Positions 39,619-64,000 of a stretch of DNA of 64,000 nt are shown one piece after another. A program made the position numbers and the translations under genes. Position 1 is the stretch's first letter. The number at the start of each line of letters is the position of its first letter. The stretch is taken from the NCBI RefSeq assembly GCF_025837095.1, contig NZ_CP107551.1, forward strand, positions 2,338,352 through 2,402,351, in the 5' to 3' direction. Below the pieces are notes generated by a model. That model saw nothing but the letters and a program-made list of their open reading frames with translations. It was not told the DNA's origin and made no database searches. The DNA is from Rhodococcus sp. Z13. GTDB lineage: Bacteria > Actinomycetota > Actinomycetes > Mycobacteriales > Mycobacteriaceae.

Positions 39619-41232
39619 GTGAGTCGAGCACCGCGCACCCAGCTTCTCGTCGGCGGCCGCATCTACAGTGCCAGCGCCCCCGATGCCACCGCGATGGCCG
39701 TCACGGACGGTGTGGTGGTGTGGGTCGGGCAGGACCGGCCCGGCCGCGCCCTGCACCCGGACGCCGAGATCGTCGACCTGGACGGGGCGTTCGTCGCCCC
39801 CGGATTCGTCGACACCCACGTCCATCTCACCGCGCACGGGCTGGCGTTGACCGGCCTGGATCTGACCGGCGCGGTCGACCGTGACGACGCGCTGCGCCGG
39901 CTGCGCGCGCACGCCGATGCCTGCGACGACGCGGTGCTGTGGGGGCAGGGCTGGGACGAGACCCGCTGGCCCGATCCGACCCCGCCGACCACCGCCGAGC
40001 TCGATGCCGCCGCCCCGGGCCGGATGGTCTATCTCGGGCGGGTCGACGCGCATTCGGCGGCCGCGTCCACCGCGCTGCGTGCCGCCGCCGGCGAGGATGT
40101 CGGCACGCTGGCGGGGTTCGATCCGGAACATCCGCTGACCGGCGCCGCGCACCACGCGGTGCGCGCCGCCGCGCGCAGCCGGCTGACCGCTGCGCAGCGC
40201 GCCCGCGCCCGCCTGGCCGCCCTGGACGATCTGGCCGCGCAGGGCATCGTCGCGGTGCACGAGTGCGGCGGCCCGGAGATCTCCGGGCTCGACGACTTCA
40301 CCGAGTTGCTCGGCACCGATCATCCGGTGGAGGTGCGCGGCTACTGGGGACAGGCGGTGGGCAGCGCCGCCGAGGCCACCGAGCTGCTGGCCGCCACCGG
40401 CGCGCACGCCCTCGGTGGGGATCTGTTCGTGGACGGCTCGTTCGGCTCGCACACCGCGTGGCTGAGCCGCCCCTATGCGGATCGGCCGGACTGCTGCGGC
40501 ACCGCCCATCTCGCCGAGGATCAGCTCGTCGCGCACATCCGGGCGTGCACCGAGGCGCGGATCCAGGCCGGTTTCCACGTCATCGGGGATGCCGCGACCG
40601 CCGCGGCGGTCGCGGCGTTCGAGGCGGTCGCGGGGGAGGTCGGAGGACCGGCGCTGGCGGCGTGCGGGCACCGGCTCGAGCACGTCGAGTCGCTGACGGT
40701 GGCGCAGGCGCAGGTGCTGTCGCGGTACGGGGTGATCGCGAGCATGCAGCCGGGCTTCGACGCGCTGTGGGGCGGACCGGGTGGGATGTACGCGCAGCGG
40801 CTCGGCGCCGATCGGGCCGCGGCGCTCAACGCGTTCGCGCCGCTGGCGGCGACCGGGTTGTCGTTGGCGTTCGGCTCGGATGCGCCGGTGACGGCGCCGC
40901 GGCCGTGGCAGATGCTGCGGGCGGCGGTGCACCACCACACGCCGGGCAGCGGCATCTCGCCGCGGGCGGCGTTCGCCGCGGCGACCCGCGGGGCGTGGCG
41001 GGCCGGGGGCCGGCGGGACGGCACGGCCGGCACCCTCGAGCCGGGTGCCCCGGCGTCCTATGCGGTCTGGGAGGTCGGGGAGCTGGTGGTGCGGGCCCCG
41101 AAGGATTCGGTGCAGCGCTGGTCCACCGATCCGCGGTCGCGGGTGGCGCCGTTGCCCGATCTCGAGCCCGGTACCGACGATCCGGTGCTGGTGCGCAGCG
41201 TGCACCGCGACCGGGTCGTGTACGGCCGGTGA
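39619..41232 (+). CDS. Amidohydrolase (YtcJ-like)
   Basis: 537 residues. Metal-binding HxH at H67/H69 (FVDTHVHLT), a later GFHVIGDAA and GHRLEHVE histidines, and the C-terminal SDAPV aspartate form the amidohydrolase metal centre. Belongs to the YtcJ/amidohydrolase-3 group that hydrolyses N-acyl or cyclic amide compounds. GTG at 39619. The stop overlaps lnt as GTGA, so the gene is co-transcribed with the lipoprotein pathway genes, though a link is not known. Confidence 0.88.
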   Translation: MSRAPRTQLLVGGRIYSASAPDATAMAVTDGVVVWVGQDRPGRALHPDAEIVDLDGAFVAPGFVDTHVHLTAHGLALTGLDLTGAVDRDDALRRLRAHADACDDAVLWGQGWDETRWPDPTPPTTAELDAAAPGRMVYLGRVDAHSAAASTALRAAAGEDVGTLAGFDPEHPLTGAAHHAVRAAARSRLTAAQRARARLAALDDLAAQGIVAVHECGGPEISGLDDFTELLGTDHPVEVRGYWGQAVGSAAEATELLAATGAHALGGDLFVDGSFGSHTAWLSRPYADRPDCCGTAHLAEDQLVAHIRACTEARIQAGFHVIGDAATAAAVAAFEAVAGEVGGPALAACGHRLEHVESLTVAQAQVLSRYGVIASMQPGFDALWGGPGGMYAQRLGADRAAALNAFAPLAATGLSLAFGSDAPVTAPRPWQMLRAAVHHHTPGSGISPRAAFAAATRGAWRAGGRRDGTAGTLEPGAPASYAVWEVGELVVRAPKDSVQRWSTDPRSRVAPLPDLEPGTDDPVLVRSVHRDRVVYGR

Positions 41233-42821
41233 CCGCACGGCCCCGGACGGCGGTGGCGGTGCGGGCGGCGGCCTCCGTCGCCGCGGGCTTGCTGCTGTTC
41301 GCGAGTTTCCCGCCGCGGCCGCTGTGGTTCCTGGCGCCGCTGGGGATCGCGTTGCTGGTCGCGGCCGTGACCACGGGGGCGCTGCGGCGCCGCGCCGGGT
41401 TCGGCTACGGATATCTGGCCGGGCTGGGGTTCTTCCTGCCGTTGCTGCCCTGGGTGGGGGTGTACGTGGGGCCGCTGCCGTGGCTGGCGCTGGCCGCCGC
41501 CGAAGCGGTGTTCGTCGGCCTGTTCGGGATGCTGGCGGTGCAGCTGCGGTCGCTGCGGGCGGCGCCGGTGTGGATCGCGGCGGTGTGGAGTCTGACCGAG
41601 TGGCTGCGCGCGAGTGTGCCCTTCGGGGGGTTCCCGTGGGGCCGGTTGGCGTTCGGGCAACCCGACGGGTTGTTCGTGTCCCTCGCCGCGGTCGGTGGGG
41701 CGCCGCTGGTGTCCTTCGCGGTCGCGCTGACCGGTGCGGGGCTGGCGGCCCTGGTCCCGGTGGTGCGCACCCGGCGGGGCTGGCCGGTGCCGGTCGCGGC
41801 GGTGCTGCTCGGCCCGGTCTGCGCGGCGGCGGTGTGGCCGCTGGTGCGCGCGGACGGGGACGTCGTGGACACGGTGACGGTCGCGGCGATCCAGGGCAGC
41901 GTGCCGCGTCTGGGGCTGGACTTCAACGCCCAGCGCAAGGCGGTACTCGACAACCACGTCGCCCGCACCCGTGAGCTCGCCGCCGACGTCGCCGCCGGGC
42001 GGGTCCCGGCGCCCGATGTGGTGATCTGGCCGGAGAACGCCTCCGACATCGATCCGCTGCGCAACGCCGACGCCGCCCGCGAGATCACCGCCGCCTCGGC
42101 CGCGATCGGCGCACCGATCCTGGTGGGGGCGGTGCTCGCCAACGGCGACGGCACCACCACCAACTCGGTGATCGTGTGGGACGCCGAGGCGGGGCCGGGG
42201 GAGCGGCACGACAAGCGGATCATCCAGCCGTTCGGCGAGTACCTGCCGTGGCGGTCGTTCTTCCGGTTGTTCTCCGAGTACGCCGACCGGGCCGGCTATT
42301 TCGTGCCCGGGGACGGGGACGGCACCGTCGAGGCGGCCGGTATCCCGATCGGGGTGGCGACCTGCTACGAGGTGGCCTTCGACCGGGCGTTGCGCGACGC
42401 GGTCGCCGCGGGGGCGCAGCTGCTGGCGGTGCCGACGAACAACGCCACCTTCGGCGACACCGAGATGACCTACCAGCAGCTGGCGATGTCGCGGTTGCGG
42501 GCCGTCGAGCACGGCCGGGCGGTGGTGGTCGCGGCGACGAGCGGGGTCAGCGCCGTCGTCGAACCGGACGGGCGGGTGGCGCAGGACACGCCGTTGTTCG
42601 TGCCCGATGCCCTGGTGGCGGAGGTGCCCTTGCGGGCAGACGTTACGCTGGCTAGTCGGTTCGGAGTCGCGCCGGAGCTTCTGCTCTGTGCGGTCGCCGT
42701 GGCCGCCGTGGGTGTCGCCGTCGTGCGGGGCCGGCGGGAGAAGGCCGGTTCGGGGCCCGTACCGAGCACCGGCGCAGCAGGAGCACCGGCCGGTGGCCGG
42801 TTCGACAAGGAGGACCTCTGA
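41229..42821 (+). CDS. lnt: Apolipoprotein N-acyltransferase
   Basis: 530 residues. An N-terminal membrane region of six to seven helices, then a nitrilase-like catalytic domain. The Glu-Lys-Cys triad is E269 (WPENASD), K329 ([16 protein letters not shown]) and C379 ([11 protein letters not shown]). Lnt adds the third acyl chain to lipoproteins such as the one at 12217. It overlaps ppm1 by one base (TGATG); in M. tuberculosis the two are fused in one polypeptide, here they are separate. Confidence 0.94.
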   Translation: MTARPRTAVAVRAAASVAAGLLLFASFPPRPLWFLAPLGIALLVAAVTTGALRRRAGFGYGYLAGLGFFLPLLPWVGVYVGPLPWLALAAAEAVFVGLFGMLAVQLRSLRAAPVWIAAVWSLTEWLRASVPFGGFPWGRLAFGQPDGLFVSLAAVGGAPLVSFAVALTGAGLAALVPVVRTRRGWPVPVAAVLLGPVCAAAVWPLVRADGDVVDTVTVAAIQGSVPRLGLDFNAQRKAVLDNHVARTRELAADVAAGRVPAPDVVIWPENASDIDPLRNADAAREITAASAAIGAPILVGAVLANGDGTTTNSVIVWDAEAGPGERHDKRIIQPFGEYLPWRSFFRLFSEYADRAGYFVPGDGDGTVEAAGIPIGVATCYEVAFDRALRDAVAAGAQLLAVPTNNATFGDTEMTYQQLAMSRLRAVEHGRAVVVAATSGVSAVVEPDGRVAQDTPLFVPDALVAEVPLRADVTLASRFGVAPELLLCAVAVAAVGVAVVRGRREKAGSGPVPSTGAAGAPAGGRFDKEDL

Positions 42822-43597
42822 TGGCAGCGGCGACGCCGGCCGGGAACGACAGCGCACCCAGCGCCCGCACCCTGGTGATCATTCCGACGTACAACGAGCG
42901 GGAGAATCTGGGCCGGATCATCTCGCGGTTGCACGCCGCCCTGCCGCAGACCCATGTGCTCGTCGTCGACGACGGCAGCCCCGACGGGACCGGGGCCCTC
43001 GCCGACGAGCTCGCCGCCGCCGACGAGCGCATCGCGGTGATGCACCGCACCGAGAAGAACGGGCTCGGTGCCGCCTACATCGCCGGTTTCCGGTGGGGTC
43101 TCGAGCACGGCTACACGGTGCTGGTGGAGATGGATGCCGACGGCAGTCACGCCCCCGAGCAGCTGCATCTGCTGCTGGAGAAGATCGACGCCGGCACCGA
43201 TCTGGTGCTCGGTTCCCGCTACGTGCCCGGCGGCACGGTGGTGAACTGGCCGTGGCACCGCGAGGTGCTCTCCCGCGGCGGCAACATCTACTCGCGGCTC
43301 GCGCTCGGGGTGTCGATCCGCGACATCACCGGCGGGTACCGCGCCTACCGGCGGGAGGTGCTCGAGAAGCTCGACCTCGACGCGATCGCCTCGCACGGCT
43401 ACTGCTTCCAGGTCGACCTGGCGTGGCGCACCCTGCAGGCCGGGTTCTCCGTCGCCGAGGTGCCGATCACGTTCACCGAACGCGAGGTCGGCGAATCGAA
43501 GATGAGCGGCAACATCGTGCAGGAGGCGCTGCTGCGCGTCACCGTGTGGGGGCTGCAGAGCCGCCTCGGGAAGCTGCGGGCCCTGCTGGGACGCTGA
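42821..43597 (+). CDS. ppm1: Polyprenol-phosphate mannosyltransferase Ppm1
   Basis: 258 residues, a GT2 glycosyltransferase. [16 protein letters not shown] is the nucleotide-sugar entry strand; [10 protein letters not shown] and VEMDADGSH carry the metal/sugar-binding acidic residues; the [11 protein letters not shown] and [13 protein letters not shown] blocks are typical of DPM synthases. It makes polyprenyl-phosphate-mannose for lipoarabinomannan and mannoproteins. ATG at 42821 overlaps the lnt stop. In mycobacteria rbpA follows directly; here a four-gene operon lies in between. Confidence 0.94.
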   Translation: MAAATPAGNDSAPSARTLVIIPTYNERENLGRIISRLHAALPQTHVLVVDDGSPDGTGALADELAAADERIAVMHRTEKNGLGAAYIAGFRWGLEHGYTVLVEMDADGSHAPEQLHLLLEKIDAGTDLVLGSRYVPGGTVVNWPWHREVLSRGGNIYSRLALGVSIRDITGGYRAYRREVLEKLDLDAIASHGYCFQVDLAWRTLQAGFSVAEVPITFTEREVGESKMSGNIVQEALLRVTVWGLQSRLGKLRALLGR

Positions 43598-43648
43598 CCC
43601 CCGCCCCGACGCCCCCGACACCCCCGCCCCCGCCATCCCCGTCCCGGG

Positions 43649-44643
43649 TCAGTTCGGGGACGGCCAGGGCCAGCGGGCGGCGAGTTCGTCGCCGAGCCCG
43701 ACCGCCGCGCACAACCGCAGGACGGCGCTGCAGTCCTGCACGACCGGACTGTCGGCGAGGGCCTCGGCGGTGTCGGCGAGCATCTGCTCCCCACCGGGGA
43801 CCTGTTCGTGCGCGACGATCGCCGCCCAGGTGTCCAGATCGGGGCCGGTGAACGCGGCGACCGCCCCGGCCAGCGCGTCGAGCAGCCGCACCCGGTCCCG
43901 GTCGTCGAGGGCGGTGAGCAGCACCGGCAGCAGCTCCCCGGTCAGCGAGGCGTGGCACAGCTCGTCGCGGCGGTGCACCGCCACCGTCGCCCGGTTGACC
44001 GGCTGCAGGTCCGGATCGCCGGTGAGCAGGCCGAGATAGGCACTGATCGAGGTCTCGGCGACGGTGGTGAACGCCAGCTGCACCAGCGCCACGGCCCGGG
44101 AGTCGGGGCCTCGGCCACCGCGCGACGCTGGTCGCGGACGGTGCGGCAGGCCGGCAGCACCGCATCCGGCAGCGGCCAGCCGCGGCGGCGGCGGGTGAGC
44201 AGGTTCGCCTGATGGTGCATCAGGGTGTGGTACTGCTCGTCGACCATCGCCTGCATCACCGCGACCACCGTGGTGTCGGACAGGCCGAGACCGAACCGGT
44301 CGCCGGTCAGCAACGCGAAACCCGGGTTGACGACGTGCTGTTCGATGTCGACGACGTTCTTGTTGTAGGCGATCCAGCCCCAGGCCCGCAGCCGCGCCCG
44401 CCGGGTGTCGTCGAGGGCGCGATACCGCGGATGGGTGTGGAAGGGCAGCATCACCTCGGGGAAATCCGTGTGCTGCTCGTCGAACAGGTCGTCGAGATCC
44501 GGTGCGGGCTTCTTCACCGCCGCGCGCCGCGGCCACGACCGCATCAGGCTCGCGACGACCGCGCTCTCGACCGGATCGGACGGATCGTGCTGCGGCAGGT
44601 GCGCGGCGTGCAACCGCGGGCCGGGGATGTCGGGATCGGTCAC
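43649..44643 (-). pseudogene. AurF/CmlI-type di-iron arylamine N-oxygenase with an apparent -1 frameshift
   Basis: AurF-family enzymes oxidise an aryl amine through hydroxylamine to a nitro group. Reading across one shift near 44105-44110 (one base missing after AVAEA), the protein is 331 residues; AurF is 336. The double signature E-x28-37-D-E-x2-H is complete: E101 (DIEQH), E136 and H139 (VDEQYH), E197 (VAETS), then H224, E228 and H231 (VHRRDELCH). These match the AurF ligand positions I recall (101, 136, 139, 196, 223, 227, 230). GTG start overlaps the papC-like stop as GTGA, last gene of the operon. The shift is in a run of four G (plus strand), so it may be a sequencing error; if real, the enzyme is lost. 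Confidence 0.8.
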
Positions 44644-45541
44644 GTCCTGCTCCTGTCCTCGCCGGGCCCGCCGGCCGCCCGCGGATCGCGGGGCAACGCC
44701 GCGAACAGCTGCGCACACAGTTGCGCGGCGGCCGGTCCGTCGCCGAGACCGGTGCGGGCCCGATCGAGCAACGCCGAGAAGGCGGGCAGGGAGTCGGTGG
44801 CGGCGTCGAGCTCGGTGACCGCCTCGGCGAGGGCCCGGCGGGCGGCGACGGCGTACGGATTGGTGAGCTGGATGTCATGGTAGACCTCCGGGGCGCCCTC
44901 GGTGATGCGTCCGAGCAGCGCCCGCAGCACCGTGTGCGGTGGGGCGGCGAGCTGCGCCGCGAACGGCGGCACGTCCAGCGTCTCCAGCGCCACCCCGAAC
45001 GCGAGGATCGCGGCGTGGGTGAGCACCTGCACCGCCGCGGTGATGCGGTCGTGGTCGTCGGCGCCGATCTCCACCACCGTCGCCCCCCACTCGCGCAGCA
45101 GGGTCACGAACTGCTCGACGGCGGGTCCGTCGTGGTGCCGCACCGCCGCCACCGGCCGGCCCGGCAGACCCAGATCGGGGGCGAACATCGGGTTCAGGCC
45201 CAGCGCCGGGTGACCCGGCCGGTGGGTGCGCAGCGCCGCCGCGATCGGGGTCTTGACCGACAGGGTCTCCACCAGCAGGGTGTGCGGGGGCAGCAGCCGC
45301 GCCAGCACCGGCAGCGCCGCCCCGGCGATCACCTCCGGCACCGCCAGCACCACGAGGTCGGCGCCGGCGAGCGCGTCGGCCAAGGCCGCATCCGGGGACG
45401 TCAGGTCCGCGCGCAGCGTGCCGGGGGCGGTGGGATCGGCGGCCGGGTCGACGACGAGCACCTCGCGGTCGGAGCGGCGCAACGCGTCGACGAACAGTCG
45501 ACCGACGGCGCCGCATCCGCCGGCGACGAGCACCGGCGCGG

Positions 45542-45545
<4 letters not shown>
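44640..45545 (-). CDS. papC: Prephenate dehydrogenase homologue, probably 4-amino-4-deoxyprephenate dehydrogenase (PapC-like)
   Basis: 301 residues. NAD-binding GGCGAVGR at the N-terminus, then the TyrA catalytic domain with ADDHDRITAAVQVLTHA. In TyrA the motif HPMFGPD carries the histidine that contacts the 4-hydroxyl of prephenate; here the motif reads NPMFAPD with N118. That change fits a substrate with a 4-amino group. PapC/CmlC does the oxidative decarboxylation of 4-amino-4-deoxyprephenate to 4-aminophenylpyruvate. GTG start overlaps the ADC synthase stop, and its stop overlaps the N-oxygenase start. An ordinary tyrosine-pathway TyrA is the alternative. Confidence 0.75.
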
Positions 45546-47668
<2,123 letters not shown>

Positions 47669-47675
47669 GACGACC

Positions 47676-48029
47676 TCAGTTCGCCTCGGCCCCGGGGTCG
47701 CCGGAGACGATCTCGTCCTCGACGCGGCAGGCCTCGTCGATGAGCAGGGTGTAGAGGGCGCGCACGAACTCGCCGGACAGGCCGTGGGTGCGGGCGTAGT
47801 CCTGGGCGCGCCGGTGCACGACCTCCATGCGGCCGGGTTGGAAGACCGCCACGCCGTGGCGGCGTTTCAGGTCGGCGACGCGTTCGCACACCTCGAGCCG
47901 GGCCCGCACCGTGTCGAGCAGGTCCCGGTCGATGGCGTCGAGTTCGGCGCGCAGGATGTCGAGTTCGGCGTCCGGGCTGGAGACCACCGGTGCCTGGGCC
48001 GCGGCGTGGTGACGATCGGTCACGGACAC
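47676..48029 (-). CDS. papB: AroQ-type chorismate mutase, probably 4-amino-4-deoxychorismate mutase (PapB-like)
   Basis: 117 residues, all alpha-helical. LRAELDAIDRDLLDTVRARLEV gives the first AroQ helix with its two arginines, then ADLKRRHG with the conserved Lys and a C-terminal RVEDEIV helix with the catalytic Glu position. First gene of the operon. In context it should rearrange 4-amino-4-deoxychorismate to 4-amino-4-deoxyprephenate; alone it would be called chorismate mutase. GTG start at 48029 or 48023; AGGGGGTGA precedes them. Confidence 0.78.
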   Translation of the reverse strand: MSVTDRHHAAAQAPVVSSPDAELDILRAELDAIDRDLLDTVRARLEVCERVADLKRRHGVAVFQPGRMEVVHRRAQDYARTHGLSGEFVRALYTLLIDEACRVEDEIVSGDPGAEAN

Positions 48030-48206
48030 TCACCCCCTGTGCAGCAGACCCGCTCGGGCCGTGGTGTGTGGTGCTTCGGGCGGCGCCGATCGCGGGGGAC
48101 CGGCGTTCGATCATGATTGCACGCGGTCTGTACGGGAGGCCGACGATTCGTTGTTTCGTGGCGGGGCCGCAACCGGATTCGGGTCGGGGCGGGCCCCGGA
48201 ACGCAT

Positions 48207-48239
48207 CGTGCCGCCCCGGACGGTGTCCGGGGCGGCACG
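48207..48239 (-). terminator. Intrinsic terminator after rbpA
   Basis: 15-bp perfect stem (48207-48221 with 48225-48239) and GGT loop, 18 bases downstream of the rbpA stop on its strand. It separates rbpA from the papB-led operon, so that operon needs its own promoter in 48030-48206. Confidence 0.75.
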
Positions 48240-48257
48240 GGAAAGCGGTGGGGCGGC

Positions 48258-48593
48258 TCAGCCGCGGCGCTTGGCCTTGAGCAGTTCGAGGCGTTCCTTG
48301 AGCAGTTCCTCGAGTTCCTCGATGGAGCGGCGTTCGAGGAGCATGTCCCAGTGGGTGCGCGGCGGCTTGACCTTCTTGGGTTCGGGGGCGGCCCCTTCCA
48401 CCAGGACGCCTTCGAGGCCGTTCTTGCAGATCCAGGTGCCGGGGATCTCGGCGTCGTCCGCGAACGGGACCTCGTACTCCTCGCCGTTGTCGCAGCGGTA
48501 GCGCGCGATTCGCCGCGGCGCCAGATCGTGGTCGCGGTCGGTTTCGTAGCTCACCGCCCCGAGCCGGCTGCCTCGCAGTACACGATCTGCCAT
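48258..48593 (-). CDS. rbpA: RNA polymerase-binding protein RbpA
   Basis: 111 residues. RbpA binds the sigma-A holoenzyme and stabilises open complexes. The zinc-like core is YRCDNGEEYEVPFADDAEIPGTWICKNG; a basic linker (KKVKPPRTHWDMLLERR) and the sigma-interacting helix RSIEELEELLKERLELLK follow. ATG at 48593 with GGAAGGA seven bases upstream. Essential in mycobacteria. Usually next to ppm1; the operon 43649-48029 separates them here. Confidence 0.96.
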   Translation of the reverse strand: MADRVLRGSRLGAVSYETDRDHDLAPRRIARYRCDNGEEYEVPFADDAEIPGTWICKNGLEGVLVEGAAPEPKKVKPPRTHWDMLLERRSIEELEELLKERLELLKAKRRG

Positions 48594-48830
48594 GGTGGTG
48601 TCCTTCCTTGTGTGCTCCGCCCGTCGGCGACGCCGGTGGCATCGCCGTCGGGCTCGACGTCCATAGTGTCAACGTCGCAGGAGCCGATTCCGTTCCCGCG
48701 GCCCACGGTGGAGCCGGAGGCAACAGTCTACCGGCCCGCCCGATGGCTCTCCCCGGCGCGGGGCGCCGGGACGTCACCGTCGACGCGGGGCGGTCCCCCT
48801 CGGGGCGGGCGGCGATTACAGTGTCTGCTC

Positions 48831-49163
48831 GTGACCGGACGACGAGCCCGACACCGGACGTGCCTGTGGTGCGGCCGCCCCGTGCCGGAGGTCGGGACCG
48901 GTCGGCGGCGCCGCTACTGCCGGCAGTCGTGCCGGCAGCGGGCCTACGAACAGCGCAACAGCACCCGCCGGGCGGGTCTGCCCGAGGACGCGGTGGTGCT
49001 CACCGCCGCGGAGGTCGAGGCCCTCGCCGAGCGGGCGTTCCGGTTGCGGTGCGCCGCCGAGGACGTGGCCACGGCGGTCGCCGAGGACGCCGACCGGACC
49101 GAGCTGGAGCGGTTGTGCGCCGACCTGCTCGAGCTGGCCCGCGACGCCGAACGGCTGCGCTGA
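48831..49163 (+). CDS. Small zinc-finger protein, Rv2049c-like
   Basis: 110 residues. The N-terminus has TCLWCGRPVP and RYCRQSCRQRAYEQR, a four-cysteine knuckle with a basic tail typical of small actinobacterial DNA- or RNA-associated proteins. The C-terminal 50 residues are helical and acidic. GTG at 48831. The place beside rbpA matches Rv2049c in M. tuberculosis. Function unknown. Confidence 0.75.
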   Translation: MTGRRARHRTCLWCGRPVPEVGTGRRRRYCRQSCRQRAYEQRNSTRRAGLPEDAVVLTAAEVEALAERAFRLRCAAEDVATAVAEDADRTELERLCADLLELARDAERLR

Positions 49164-49186
49164 CCGCAGGCCGCTCGCAGCGCGGG

Positions 49187-49780
49187 TCAGGCGAAGAATC
49201 CGCCCATGGTGTAGACGACCTGACAGAACGTGCCGTTGCCGTAGTCGATCGAACCGAACAGCGCGCCCATGATGGCGCCCGGCCCGGAATCGACCACCGC
49301 GGACTGCAGCCAGCCGTGGTTCTCCAGGTTGGCGACGCCCGCCCGGAAGTTCTCCACGTTGATCCACACGAAGGTCAGATCGGAGCCGACCACCGGGGCA
49401 CCGACGGTGGGTTCGACGAACACCTCGATCTGCCCGAACGGCACGTCCCCGTGCGGGCCGGGATGCACCCACGCGGTGGTCATGGCGAACGGCACGAATC
49501 CGCCGCCGCAGCCGGGACCGAAGGTGGGTGCCTTCTCGGTGAACGGCTGCGGGATGTTCTTCGGGGGTGGCGCGAACGGGTTGGCGGAGCCGGTGTCGGC
49601 GTCGGCGGCGAGCCGTTCGAGCGCGGCGAGGATCTCGGGGGAGTCGGCGACCCGGGTGCGCAGCTCGTCGAGCGGCACCCCCGGGGCGGCGGGCTGGGCG
49701 GCGGCCTGGGCGGGCAGCACGGCGGTGAGGGCGGCCGCGCACAGGGCGGTGACGAGGCGGGCGGTCCGGCGAGGCGACAT
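49187..49780 (-). CDS. Secreted protein of unknown function
   Basis: 197 residues with a clear signal peptide ([26 protein letters not shown], predicted cut near residue 29). The mature part has one helical segment, then a region of about 110 residues rich in Gly, Phe and Pro with two cysteines (GPGCGGG and GTFCQVV) that may pair. Conserved secreted proteins of this sort are common in Rhodococcus and Nocardia. ATG at 49780 with GAAGGAG upstream. Convergent with the zinc-finger gene. Confidence 0.75.
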   Translation of the reverse strand: MSPRRTARLVTALCAAALTAVLPAQAAAQPAAPGVPLDELRTRVADSPEILAALERLAADADTGSANPFAPPPKNIPQPFTEKAPTFGPGCGGGFVPFAMTTAWVHPGPHGDVPFGQIEVFVEPTVGAPVVGSDLTFVWINVENFRAGVANLENHGWLQSAVVDSGPGAIMGALFGSIDYGNGTFCQVVYTMGGFFA

Positions 49781-50288
49781 CGCGAAGGCTCCTTCGGGTC
49801 GGACGTTCGGGCCGGCGGGCCGGTCACGGCGGTGTGACGCGGGGCACGCGGGCGTGATCGCTTCGAAGGATAGGGAGACCGCGCGCTGTGCGGGGCGTTT
49901 CGGGCATCCCGCCCGGCGGGTCTACGACACATCACGAGCCACACCCGTCACGAACTGGACAATGCCCACAGCCGGTGCCGAAATGTTATGGAACCGCGAC
50001 GAAATCGGACCGCGCGGAAGGATTTCCGAGGTCGTCCCGTCGCGCCGCGGTACCGGACGGGGGTATCGCGCCGCCCCCGCGTCCTGCGATCGGACGATCC
50101 CGGCGAATTCCGCCTGCCCCCCGCCGGGAGAAGGACTAGCTTGTTGTGTGTTCCCCATCACAAGGGGATGCACGATCGAACGGGAGTCCGGTCGCGGCGC
50201 CGCGCACTCTCCGGCACCGGGCCCGGATCCTCGTACGCGATGTCGGGGGGCACGCCGAAAACGGCCAAACATCGCTATCGGAGGGGAT
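49781..50288. other. 508-bp intergenic region ahead of the NRPS
   Basis: No gene-like frame. It must contain the promoters of the secreted protein (minus) and of the NRPS (plus). I found no IdeR-like box and no convincing -35/-10 pair. Small hairpins only (for example CGGAA-GGAT-TTCCG near 50020). GGAGGGG at 50280-50286 is the NRPS ribosome site. Confidence 0.6.

Positions 50289-64000
<13,712 letters not shown>

Noticed and set aside
49781-50288. Iron box or siderophore-type promoter ahead of the NRPS
   Set aside because: No TTAGGT-like palindrome found; small hairpins only.

Overview
The window is very GC-rich actinobacterial DNA. Pup-proteasome genes, twin-arginine genes, an F420-type enzyme, Ppm1, RbpA and many GTG starts with 4-base GTGA/ATGA gene overlaps point to a mycolic-acid actinomycete, most likely Rhodococcus or a close relative (inference from gene content; no search was run). 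From memory of the M. tuberculosis map, most of the window follows the Rv2125-Rv2049c block, with a few informative breaks.

Layout. 1-2.8 kb: the end of an AraC-type regulator, an MFS exporter and a PAC2 protein. 2.9-10.2 kb: cobalamin-dependent methionine synthase (metH), a HAD phosphatase, the tRNA hydroxylase TrhO, an RluA-type pseudouridine synthase, and hisE-hisG. 10.2-12.7 kb: a thioesterase-fold protein, the tRNA m1A58 methyltransferase and a small lipoprotein with an IdeR/DtxR-like box upstream. 12.9-23.8 kb: the full pupylation-proteasome system (arc/mpa, dop, pup, prcB, prcA, pafA) and the DNA-damage activators pafB-pafC, with two broken bystander genes (a deazaflavin-type nitroreductase and a PAP2-diacylglycerol kinase fusion). 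23.9-31.7 kb: tatA, tatC, helY, a DUF4333 membrane protein, a 5'-3' exonuclease, an M24 peptidase and a DprE2-like SDR. 31.7-39.6 kb: a disulfide-type flavoprotein, a cobG remnant ending in an 18-bp tandem repeat, an F420-type oxidoreductase, a glutathione-peroxidase-type enzyme, the tldD/tldE pair, a TSUP permease and fxsA. 39.6-43.6 kb: an amidohydrolase, lnt and ppm1.

The accessory part starts at 43.6 kb. Between ppm1 and rbpA, which are neighbours in mycobacteria, sits a four-gene minus-strand operon (43649-48029). It encodes an AroQ mutase, a fused aminodeoxychorismate synthase, a prephenate-dehydrogenase homologue whose HPMFGPD histidine is replaced by Asn, and an AurF/CmlI-type di-iron arylamine N-oxygenase. 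This is the gene set for 4-amino-L-phenylalanine (papABC) with an enzyme that oxidises an aryl amine towards a nitro group. The N-oxygenase reading frame carries one apparent single-base deletion but keeps all seven expected metal ligands.

After rbpA, a small zinc-finger protein and a secreted protein, a giant nonribosomal peptide synthetase starts at 50289 and runs off the right edge (at least 4,570 codons). Visible order: starter C, an extra C-domain half, A-PCP, then three C-A-PCP modules, then the start of an epimerisation-type domain. By-eye specificity codes give Ser for module 2 and Thr for module 4; modules 1 and 3 have related but unassigned codes. Whether the arylamine operon feeds this NRPS is open and is the most interesting question in the window.

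Three genes or remnants carry apparent frameshifts, mostly in G/C runs, and one also carries a 7-bp duplication. Some may be assembly errors and should be checked against raw reads.
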